In this document: piece after piece, positions 24,293-31,783 of the stretch | Position numbering within the stretch: position 1 is the first letter of the stretch | Layout: each line of letters opens with the position of its first letter | Source: Acrocarpospora macrocephala | GTDB lineage: Bacteria > Actinomycetota > Actinomycetes > Streptosporangiales > Streptosporangiaceae | Direction of reading: 5' to 3' | Assembly (NCBI RefSeq): GCF_009687865.1 | Contig: NZ_BLAE01000008.1 | Span: forward strand, 9,123-55,552 | DNA: 46,430 nucleotides | Made by a program: the position numbers and the translations under genes | Notes under the pieces: generated by a model | Seen by the model: only the letters and a program-made list of their open reading frames with translations | The model's database searches: none | What the model was told of the DNA's origin: nothing

Positions 24293-27200
24293 TTATCGGC
24301 GGATGACACCTGGGTTGGGTTCGAGGCTGATGGAGTCGAGGTTGACGTTGCCGTTGTCGCTGGGGCCGTACACGAAGGTCAGCGGGGTGGTCGTGGTGAG
24401 GCGGAGGTCGACCTGGTGCTCGGACCAGGTGTCCCAGTTCGGCAGGGTGGGCAGCCGGAGCTGGAGGGACTGCGTTCCGCTGGAGAGGGTCATGGTCTGG
24501 GTGGCGCCCATGGCGTTGGCGTAGCGGAGGCGGATGGTGTACAGGCCGTCGGCGGTGACGGGGGCGTTGAAGCGTACGCCGCTGTCCTTGGTCTTCAGGC
24601 AGGCCACGAAGCCGGTGCCGGTGTAGCCGGTGTGGTCGGTGCGCCGGCACGCGCCGCTGACGAGCTGCGCGGACTCCGCTTCGATCGTACGGGGGCCGGT
24701 GGCGAGAAGTCCGCTGACGGACAGCAGGTCGGCCGCGACGTCCGGGGCGATCGGCTCGGCGTTGACCAGGGCGGTGAACCGGTTGAGGGCTTCCCGCATC
24801 CCCGCCGGGTCGTTGGCGATCGCCGCGGTGATCGCGGCTTTGACCTCCAGGGCGAGGCTGCCGGACAGGGCCGGGCTGAGGGCGCCTGCTTCTGTTGCCA
24901 GCCGCACCTTCAGGGCGAGGGAGAAGAGCGCCTCCGGTGTGCCGAGTCGGGAGGTGAGCCGGTCGTCGATGGCGGTGCGGGCCGGCGAGGTCACCTCGGT
25001 GAGGGGGAGACCGTAGAGGGCGAGGCGTACTTCCTGGAGGGCCAGGAGACGGCCGGTCGAGTCACCCTGACGGAGGAGGGCCTCGGCCCTGGTGATCGTG
25101 GGCTGGAGGAGCGCCATCGCGGCCGAGGTCACCTCGCCGGACTTCCGCAGTTCCCGGACGAGGCCCAGCAGCGGACGCGTCTGTGCGGTGAGCACCGGTT
25201 CACCGCGCTCGCCGGTGGGTGCGCCGACCGCGACCCGGAAGTCCTGGTCGGGCACCTCGGCGGCGGGCAGTGTCCATTCGACCGTCCGGGCTCCGCCGCC
25301 CGCGACGCGGACGCGCTGGGCATCGCCGGCGGCGCGGCCGTCGAGGAACACCTGGGTCTGGAACTCCGCCACGGTGCTGCCGGTGTTGGTGAGCTGGGCC
25401 TTCACGGTGAGCTGCTGGGTGGCCGGGTCCAGTACGGCTTCGGGGGTGCCGTAACCGGCGCGGGGCGTGGCGTACCAGGGGAGGTCGGCGAGGTCTTCGG
25501 CGGTCGCGGGCCTGATCTTGACCGCCTGGCCGCCGGCGGCGACCAGCGACATGGACAGCCGGGTGGATGATCTGACCAGGGTCCTGCGGATCTCGACGGG
25601 CAGCGGGTCGCCCTTCCAGGTGGTCTCCTGGGCGTCGGCGTAGGTCTCCGCGACGAAGGTGCCGTTGGGGAGGAACGACAGCGGCACCTGGAGGGTCCGG
25701 TCGTTCTCGTCGGTGATCGCGCCGAGGTACCAGGTGTCGCCGCTGCGCCGGGCGGTCGTGGTGTAGTCGCCGATGACGCTGTCCAGGACGCGGGTCTCGT
25801 CCCAGGTGGCGGGCATGTTCTTGAGGAAGGCGAAGCCGGGGTGGGCGGTGTAGTTCTCGGGGGTGTCGGCGAGCATCTGCAGCGGGCTGAAGAACGTCGG
25901 GTACAGCGCGAGTTGCGCGGCCGAGGTGGTCTGGACGCGGGTGCCGAGCCGGGCCGGGTCCCAGGTGACGTTCAGGACGCCGGGCGTGTAGTCGGCGGGA
26001 CCGCCCATGAACCGGGTGAAGGGGAGGATCGTGGCCTGTGCGGGCGGGTTGCCGTTGACGCCCATGTAGTTCTGCTGCTCCATGCCCGCGACGCCTTCGC
26101 CCGTCATCATGTTCGGGTAGGTGCGGGACAGGCCGGTGGGCTTGATCGCCTCATGGGCGTTGATCGTGATGCGGTGCCGGGCCGCCGCGTCGATCACCCG
26201 CTGGTAGTGGCGGACGGCCTCCTGGTCGTAGTGGCTGCGGTTGACGCCGCCGAGCAGGAACTTCGTGGCGTAGCCGGTCTTGATCGCGTGGATGCCGAGT
26301 TCTTCGTACCTGGAGAAGATCTTCTCCAGGTTCTGGTCGTAGTAGTCGATGTCGCCCCGGGTCTCGTTGTGCGCGATGTACCCGATGCCGTTGTCGGCGG
26401 CGTACCGGAGGACTTCGGGGAGGTCGAAGTCGGCCTGCGGGGTCAGGAAGTCCTGGCCCGCCCAGGACCCGCCGGAGTTGGTGTTCCAGCCCTCGGCCAG
26501 CACGAACTTCGCGCCCGCCGCTTTGGCCAGGTCGATGTACTGCTTGAGCCGTGCGGTGGTCGCGCCGTGCTTGGGCCCGGCGTTCCAGGTGGTCTGCCGG
26601 CGCTGGAGCTCCCACCAGACGCCGACGTACGTCGCGGGCTTGATCCAGGACGTGTCCTCGCAGATCGCGCACGGGTCGTTGAGGTTCTCGATCAGATGGG
26701 ATTCGCCCAGGTCGCCGGGGCGCTCGCCCACGGTCAGGGTGCGCCAGGGCGTGGCGAACGCGCCGTTCAGCTTGGCCTTGGTACCGTCGGGGAGGGCGAT
26801 CAGGTCACTGGAGAACCGGCCGGGCCGTCCTGGCACCGACTTCAGCGTCATGCTGGGGTAGTCGGTCAGGTCGGCCTCGTGCACTACCACGTAGGAGTCA
26901 GCGGCGAGGGCGGCGGTGATGGGGGTCTGGGCGGTGGAGACGCCGGACAGGGGCAGGTCGCGGTAGTGCTGTTCGTCGGCGGACCAGGTCTTGCCCGCGG
27001 CGATCGACCAGCTCCGCGCGCCGGGGTCGAGGGCGAACTCGGTCTGCTCGGCGGTGACGGTGTAGGCGTCCAGGCCGGGCTGGTCGGGGAAGCGGTAGCG
27101 GAAGCCGACCCCGTCATCGAAGACCCGGAACACCAGGTCGAGTTTGAACCCCGTGCTGGCCTGGACCGCGTGGACGGTGAGCTCCCGCGCGTGGTTCCTG

Positions 27201-27559
27201 ACCTTGCTCGACGTCCCCCAGACCGGCTGCCACGTCTCGTCGATCGTGCGCCGTTCGACGGACTCGATGGCCATGCCCTGGGTGAGGCTGGGTCGTCCCG
27301 CGAGATCCACACCGAGCCCGGACGCGCCGACGAGTGTCTTGTCATGCTTCGTCACGCTGTAGGTGAGACGCCCGCCGACGGTGGTGACCGCGACCCGCAG
27401 GTCACCGTCCGGCGACTCGACGACCTGAGCGCTCTCCTCGGGTGCGAGTTCCTCGGCCAGCGCCGGCACCGCCGCGATCCCTCCGGAGACCAGGATGGCC
27501 GCCGTCATCGAGAGCAGTCCCGCCCGTCGTCTTCTCCGCTCGGCCTTCTTACGTTCCAT
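24293..27559 (-). CDS. Secreted glycoside hydrolase family 97 protein with C-terminal CBM
   Basis: 1088 aa. Signal peptide at 1-36 (basic cluster, hydrophobic core, cut near ALA-EE). Residues about 45-680 are the GH97 N-terminal beta domain and catalytic barrel. E399 (AHNET), E470 (NAHEAIKPTG) and E494 (AGMEQQ) have the spacing of the catalytic and calcium-site glutamates I recall from the inverting alpha-glucosidase SusB, and KTGY at 427-430 lacks the Asp nucleophile of retaining members. So an inverting alpha-glucosidase is likelier than an alpha-galactosidase. Residues 690-790 form a NEW3/CARDB-like beta module, and 950-1080 a CBM6/35-like domain. ATG has AGAAGAGG upstream. Divergent ROK repressor. 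Confidence 0.9.
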   Translation of the reverse strand: MERKKAERRRRRAGLLSMTAAILVSGGIAAVPALAEELAPEESAQVVESPDGDLRVAVTTVGGRLTYSVTKHDKTLVGASGLGVDLAGRPSLTQGMAIESVERRTIDETWQPVWGTSSKVRNHARELTVHAVQASTGFKLDLVFRVFDDGVGFRYRFPDQPGLDAYTVTAEQTEFALDPGARSWSIAAGKTWSADEQHYRDLPLSGVSTAQTPITAALAADSYVVVHEADLTDYPSMTLKSVPGRPGRFSSDLIALPDGTKAKLNGAFATPWRTLTVGERPGDLGESHLIENLNDPCAICEDTSWIKPATYVGVWWELQRRQTTWNAGPKHGATTARLKQYIDLAKAAGAKFVLAEGWNTNSGGSWAGQDFLTPQADFDLPEVLRYAADNGIGYIAHNETRGDIDYYDQNLEKIFSRYEELGIHAIKTGYATKFLLGGVNRSHYDQEAVRHYQRVIDAAARHRITINAHEAIKPTGLSRTYPNMMTGEGVAGMEQQNYMGVNGNPPAQATILPFTRFMGGPADYTPGVLNVTWDPARLGTRVQTTSAAQLALYPTFFSPLQMLADTPENYTAHPGFAFLKNMPATWDETRVLDSVIGDYTTTARRSGDTWYLGAITDENDRTLQVPLSFLPNGTFVAETYADAQETTWKGDPLPVEIRRTLVRSSTRLSMSLVAAGGQAVKIRPATAEDLADLPWYATPRAGYGTPEAVLDPATQQLTVKAQLTNTGSTVAEFQTQVFLDGRAAGDAQRVRVAGGGARTVEWTLPAAEVPDQDFRVAVGAPTGERGEPVLTAQTRPLLGLVRELRKSGEVTSAAMALLQPTITRAEALLRQGDSTGRLLALQEVRLALYGLPLTEVTSPARTAIDDRLTSRLGTPEALFSLALKVRLATEAGALSPALSGSLALEVKAAITAAIANDPAGMREALNRFTALVNAEPIAPDVAADLLSVSGLLATGPRTIEAESAQLVSGACRRTDHTGYTGTGFVACLKTKDSGVRFNAPVTADGLYTIRLRYANAMGATQTMTLSSGTQSLQLRLPTLPNWDTWSEHQVDLRLTTTTPLTFVYGPSDNGNVNLDSISLEPNPGVIRR

Positions 27560-27615
27560 GCATGCCTCTTCTAACGGGGGTGCTGATGCGATGGTGAAGA
27601 TTCCGCTGTTCCGTG

Positions 27616-27645
27616 ACGGTAGAGGGCAGGAAAGACTCTGGTCAA
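27616..27645 (-). promoter_or_regulatory. Candidate promoter of the GH97 gene
   Basis: On the minus strand, -35 TTGACC (27645-27640), 18 nt, and -10-like TACCGT (27621-27616). Weak -10; supported mainly by its position beside the AT-rich operator candidate. Confidence 0.4.
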
Positions 27646-27650
27646 CACTC

Positions 27651-27676
27651 TTAATATTTATTAATTAGTGCACTAA
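27651..27676. promoter_or_regulatory. Candidate ROK-repressor operator
   Basis: Two adjacent palindromes in an AT-rich island: TTAATA-TT-TATTAA (27651-27664) and TTAGTGCACTAA (27665-27676). They lie between the divergent GH97 and ROK genes, 27 nt before the ROK start. ROK/NagC repressors bind AT-rich inverted repeats, so control of both genes is likely. Confidence 0.6.
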
Positions 27677-27702
27677 GCATCCAAATTAGCTATGCTTGGC
27701 CA

Positions 27703-28860
27703 GTGTCCACCACGCAGAACCAGCGGATCGAACGCAGCAGGCGCGCGATCCTCGACGCGCTGAACCAGTCCTTCCCCGCGACCCGGCAGGAGCTGAGCCG
27801 CCGGACCGGCCTCGCGCCGAGCACGGTGGCGGGAATCGTCCGGGGCCTGCTGGCCAACGGACTGGTGCAGGAGACCGAGGCCGCCGACCACACCGGACGC
27901 GGCAGGCCGACGTCACGGCTGTCGCCGCGCCGCCCGCCGGGGCATCTCGTCGGGATCGACTTCGGGCACACGCACATCTCGGCGGCGCTCGCCTCGACCG
28001 CGCAGGAGATCGTCGTCGAGGGTACGGTGCCCCTCGACGTGGACGCCTCGGCGAGCAACGCCTTCGACCAGGCGGCGATCCTGGTCGCCGACCTGCTGGC
28101 CCGGGCGGGAGTTCCGGCCGGTTCGGTACGGCGGACCGCGGCGGGGATCCCGGGGCCGATCAACCAGGCGACCGGCAAGATCCAGTCGGCCACGATCCTC
28201 GCCGGCTGGGCCGGGGTCCGGCCTCGGCAGGAGCTGATCGCCCGGCTCGGCGGGGAGGTGGTGATCGCGAACGACGCGGAGCTCGCCGCGCTGGCCGAGC
28301 ACACGCACGGGGCCGGGCAGAACGTGTCCGACCTGATCTACGTCAAGGCGTCCCACGGCATCGGAGCCGGGCTGATCCTCGCAGGCAGCCGGTACACCGG
28401 GGCGTACGGGGCATCAGGGGAGATCGGGCACACGCTGGTCCAGGAGGGCGGGGCACAGTGCCGTTGCGGACAGCGCGGCTGCCTCGAATCGGTGGTGTCG
28501 ATCGACGAGGTGTGGCGGCAGCTCATCGCGGCGGGCCTGCCGCCCTCCGAACGGCCCGACGACCTGTTCCTGGACGCCCTGGTCGACAACCCGGTCGTGG
28601 CCCGGATCGTCGCCGACGCGGGACGCCGGCTCGGCCGGGTCCTATCCGACCTGTGCAACGCCCTGGACCCCGCGATGCTCATCATCGGCGGCGAACTCGC
28701 GACCGCGGGAGACCCCCTCCTGGACGGAGTCCGCGAATCCCTGCGCCGCTTCGCCCAACCCGCGATCAGCGACCGCGTCCAAATCCGCTCCTCCACCCTG
28801 GGCCCCCGCGCCGGCCTGGTAGGAGCCTTGACCCTCGCCGCGACGGCACCCACCCCATGA
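27703..28860 (+). CDS. ROK-family (NagC/XylR-type) transcriptional repressor
   Basis: 385 aa from GTG 27703. An N-terminal winged helix (RRAILDALNQSFPATRQELSRRTGLAPSTVAGIVRGLLANGLV in pieces) is followed by the ROK sugar-kinase-like domain: LVGIDFGHTHISAAL, GIPGPIN, IANDAELAALAEH, GASGEIGHTLV and the zinc motif CRCGQRGCLE. It presumably senses a sugar released by the divergent GH97 enzyme and represses that gene. Confidence 0.93.
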   Translation: MSTTQNQRIERSRRAILDALNQSFPATRQELSRRTGLAPSTVAGIVRGLLANGLVQETEAADHTGRGRPTSRLSPRRPPGHLVGIDFGHTHISAALASTAQEIVVEGTVPLDVDASASNAFDQAAILVADLLARAGVPAGSVRRTAAGIPGPINQATGKIQSATILAGWAGVRPRQELIARLGGEVVIANDAELAALAEHTHGAGQNVSDLIYVKASHGIGAGLILAGSRYTGAYGASGEIGHTLVQEGGAQCRCGQRGCLESVVSIDEVWRQLIAAGLPPSERPDDLFLDALVDNPVVARIVADAGRRLGRVLSDLCNALDPAMLIIGGELATAGDPLLDGVRESLRRFAQPAISDRVQIRSSTLGPRAGLVGALTLAATAPTP

Positions 28861-28881
28861 ACCAGGCCCGCGCTGGAGAAG

Positions 28882-30096
28882 TCAGCCCAGCGCGGCCGCC
28901 TTGCGCAGCAGCACTGAGCGTTCGCGCTGGTTGGCGCACAGCCGGGCCGCCAGCTCCAGCTCGGCGCGCGCCTCCGGTCGCCGTCCGAGCCGGGCCAGCA
29001 GCTCACCGCGTACAGTCGGAACCAAATGCGAACCGGGGAGCCGGTCCAAGGCGATCAGCTCGTCCACGATGGCCAGGGCTTGCGCCGGACCCGAGGCCAT
29101 GGCCACGGCGACGGCCCGGTTGAGCTCGACCACCGGCGAGGGCGCGACCCGGCCGAGCGCCTCGTAGAGCACCACGATCCGTTCCCAGTCGGTCGCCTCC
29201 ACCGACGGCGCCGACGCGTGGGCGGCGGCGATCGCAGCCTGCAGGCCGTAGGGGCCGAGCCCGCGAGCCGATGCCTTGACCAGCGCGGCCAGCCCACGGC
29301 GGACCGCCGAGAAGTCCCACCGCCGCCGGTCCTGGTCCGCCAGCAGGATCGGCGAACCATCCGGGCCGGTCCGGGCCGGGAAGCGCGCGGCCGTCAGCTC
29401 GCACAGCGCGAGCAAACCGTGCACCTCCGGCTCGTCCGGCTGCAGCGCGGCCAGCGTGCGGGCCAGCCGGATTGCCTCGTACGCGACGTCGGGGCGTAGC
29501 AGCCGCTCGCCCGACGTGGCCGTCGACCCCTCGGTGAAGATCACGTAGACGACGCTGAGCACGCCGCCCAGCCGTTCCCGGCGTTCACCGGCCGGCGGCA
29601 GCTCGAACGGCACCCCGGCCGCCGCGATCGTCTTCTTCGCCCGGGTGATGCGGGCCTGCACGGTCGGCACGGGTACCAGGAACGCGCGGGCGATCTGTTC
29701 GGTGGACAGGCCGCCGACCACGCGCAGGGTCAGCGCCACCCGGGCCTCGGGGGAGAGCACCGGGTGGCAGCTGACGAACATCAGCGCCAGGATGTCGTCG
29801 TCGATCTTGTCGGGGTCGACTTCTTCGTCGACCGCCGGGGCGGCCGCCAGCAGGGCGTATCGGTCCTGGAGGGCGGTCCGGCGGCGGATCGCGTCGATCG
29901 CCCGCCGCCGGGCCGTGGCCATCAGCCAGCCGCCCGGATTCGCCGGGGATGCGAGCGGCCACGACAACAGCGCCTCGGCCACCGCCTCCTGGGCCGCGTC
30001 CTCGGCCAGCCCGAAATCGCCGGTGAACCGGGTCAGCGCGGCGACGATCCGCGCCGACTCGATCCGCCAGACAGCCTCGACGTCGGCCGTACCCAT
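28882..30096 (-). CDS. ECF sigma factor, ECF42-like with C-terminal extension (DUF6596)
   Basis: 404 aa from ATG 30096. Sigma region 2 (LTRFTGDFGLAEDAAQEAVAEALLSWP, then GWLMATARRRAIDAIRR) and region 4 (LSTEQIARAFLVPVPTVQARITRAKKTI in pieces) lie in the first 180 residues. A long helical TPR-like C-terminal part follows (YEALGRVAPSPVVELNRAVAVAMASGP), the mark of ECF42. No anti-sigma gene is nearby; instead the YCII/DGPF gene precedes and overlaps it by 1 nt, as in known ECF42 loci. The extension is thought to control activity. Confidence 0.93.
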   Translation of the reverse strand: MGTADVEAVWRIESARIVAALTRFTGDFGLAEDAAQEAVAEALLSWPLASPANPGGWLMATARRRAIDAIRRRTALQDRYALLAAAPAVDEEVDPDKIDDDILALMFVSCHPVLSPEARVALTLRVVGGLSTEQIARAFLVPVPTVQARITRAKKTIAAAGVPFELPPAGERRERLGGVLSVVYVIFTEGSTATSGERLLRPDVAYEAIRLARTLAALQPDEPEVHGLLALCELTAARFPARTGPDGSPILLADQDRRRWDFSAVRRGLAALVKASARGLGPYGLQAAIAAAHASAPSVEATDWERIVVLYEALGRVAPSPVVELNRAVAVAMASGPAQALAIVDELIALDRLPGSHLVPTVRGELLARLGRRPEARAELELAARLCANQRERSVLLRKAAALG

Positions 30097-30512
30097 CAGA
30101 TCCGGCCAGTGCTCTCGCTCCCGGCCCGTTCCTCGACGGACCCCTGGTTGTCCTGCGGCATCTCGTCGTCTCCGGCCACCCGGCGGACCTCGATCTTGGA
30201 TCCGGGGACCGCCGGGACCCGCTTGGCCCACTCGACCGCCTCCTGTTTCGAGGCGACATCGAGCAGGAAGTAGCCCCCGAACAGTTCCTTGGTCTCTCCA
30301 TACGGCCCGTCAGTGACCACCGGGGTCTCGCCGCTGAAGTCGACCACGACGCCCCGGCGCGGATCGTCCAGCCCTTCGGCCGCGAGGAGAACACCTGCCT
30401 TGATCATCTCCTCGATGTACCGGCGGGTCGCGGCCATCGCCTCGTCGATCGACGCCATCATGGCCGCGTTCGTCTCATCGGTGCCCCGCATGATCAGCAT
30501 GTACTTCGGCAT
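30096..30512 (-). CDS. YCII/DGPF-domain protein, ECF42 partner
   Basis: 138 aa. MPKYMLIMRGTDETNAAM is the YCII start; VVVDFSGETPVVTDGPYGETKELFGGYFLL contains the DGPF-like motif (here DGPYGETKE) and is followed by EAVEWAKRVPAVPGSKIEVR. The stop overlaps the sigma-factor ATG by one base (TGATG). Such proteins are the usual targets and neighbours of ECF42 sigma factors; the biochemical role is unknown. Confidence 0.92.
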   Translation of the reverse strand: MPKYMLIMRGTDETNAAMMASIDEAMAATRRYIEEMIKAGVLLAAEGLDDPRRGVVVDFSGETPVVTDGPYGETKELFGGYFLLDVASKQEAVEWAKRVPAVPGSKIEVRRVAGDDEMPQDNQGSVEERAGSESTGRI

Positions 30513-31108
30513 CGCGTTCTCCTCGTCCAGCGGGGCCGCCTCTCGGCCCTCGCACTCGCACCCACACGTCGAACGAGCGGCGCACGGATCGACACAGTCC
30601 CGAAGAAATCTCTCGCCACGACGCAGCCGATCCCTCCGGCCCGCGTTTCGCCCGTCAGACCGGCCCCTGAGCGGTGGCTGACGCGGACGCCATGCTGCTC
30701 AGAAAGCTTAACGTCGCTGCTACGTCCTGATCGAAGTCGGCGTAGAGCAGGCGCGCGCCAACTCCAGACGCGACTCATAGATCACATGGCCATGGGTAGT
30801 GGCGCTCCAATAGGTGCCCGAGTAGTGCCGCTGACCTGCATGCATCGGAAAGTCCGCCACGGAGCGGCCGCTCCGCACGCCTCCGCAGATGCACCACGCC
30901 AGAGATGACCTTCCTCGCTACGCCCGTCCTAGACGGCGGAGGCTGACCTGTGCGGTCTCGACATCGATGTGAACCGCCATGTCCTACTCCTCAACACAGC
31001 AGACCAATAGGTTCCGTCTCCGATACGTGGCGGTGGATTTGTCTCACCGATATGGCGCTTTCCTCAGTTCTCGCCCATGTTGATTCCTTGCGATGCGACC
31101 CTGACCGT
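30513..31108. other. Gene-free gap
   Basis: About 600 nt without a convincing gene. A 16-bp perfect palindrome CGGAGCGGCCGCTCCG is at 30860-30875, flanked by TGCATGCA near 30838. The last part holds possible upstream starts of the next gene (GTG 30950, ATG 31052) but no clear leader. Confidence 0.5.
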
Positions 31109-31690
31109 ATGATCTCCGACGCCGAGCGTGCCCTTCGACCGGCCTGGCGCTTCCCGTTGCTTTTCTTCGGCGCCTTTGCCGTGGCCATCGCACCGCTCTA
31201 CTACGGACATCCGGCTAACCTCCTGCCCTTTGATTTCCTGTGGTTGATGGGACTGACGGTCGGCGCCGTTCTGACTCGATGGTGGTACACGCGACGCGGC
31301 CGACCGGCCAAACTCCTCCCGATCGTGCTGTGGGTGATCCTGGGATTCGCCCCGATGCTGCAGAGGCTGGGCTGGCTGTTCTACCTGTGGCCGTTCTTCG
31401 TCAGGAACGACTTCGGCCTGTTGGCGATCGGGATCGGCCTCATCGCGCTGGCGGTCCACGAGCGCAGCCGGTTCCTATGGATACTCACCCTGGCCTACAC
31501 CACACTGGCCACACTGGGTGTGGTCTACGACATCGAGAACGTCTACTACGACGTTTTGGGCCTGTTCGGCGTCCGGGACCAGGACATGCCCTTCGATCTG
31601 ATGCAGGTGACACCGGTGCTGCTTCCCGGACTGCTCCTCCTCGCCGGAGGGCTGCTCACCCCACGCACCGCAAGCCGGATGGAGCACTGA
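31109..31690 (+). CDS. Multi-pass membrane protein of unknown function
   Basis: 193 aa from ATG 31109. Hydrophobic segments: FPLLFFGAFAVAIAPLYYG, FDFLWLMGLTVGAVLT, LLPIVLWVILGFAPMLQRLG, FGLLAIGIGLIALAV, LWILTLAYTTLATLGVVYD and VTPVLLPGLLLLAGGLL, so about six helices. I do not recognise a family. The start is uncertain: ATG 31052 in frame would add about 20 residues, and neither has a good Shine-Dalgarno. No operon partner on this strand. Confidence 0.7.
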   Translation: MISDAERALRPAWRFPLLFFGAFAVAIAPLYYGHPANLLPFDFLWLMGLTVGAVLTRWWYTRRGRPAKLLPIVLWVILGFAPMLQRLGWLFYLWPFFVRNDFGLLAIGIGLIALAVHERSRFLWILTLAYTTLATLGVVYDIENVYYDVLGLFGVRDQDMPFDLMQVTPVLLPGLLLLAGGLLTPRTASRMEH

Positions 31691-31783
31691 TACCCACGTT
31701 TCACCCAATTGGCGGATCCACCATCGGCCCGTCAAGATCGGTGAGATTCCGCCAAGATCCTCGTGACCCTACACAAGCGAAGG

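Noticed and set aside
25841-27574. 577-codon + strand frame opposite the GH97 gene
   Set aside because: Gly/Arg/Val-rich shadow of a gene with clear signal peptide, family motifs and start on the other strand.
30860-30875. 16-bp palindrome CGGAGCGGCCGCTCCG as an operator
   Set aside because: Pure G/C palindromes are common in such DNA and no promoter or regulator is nearby.
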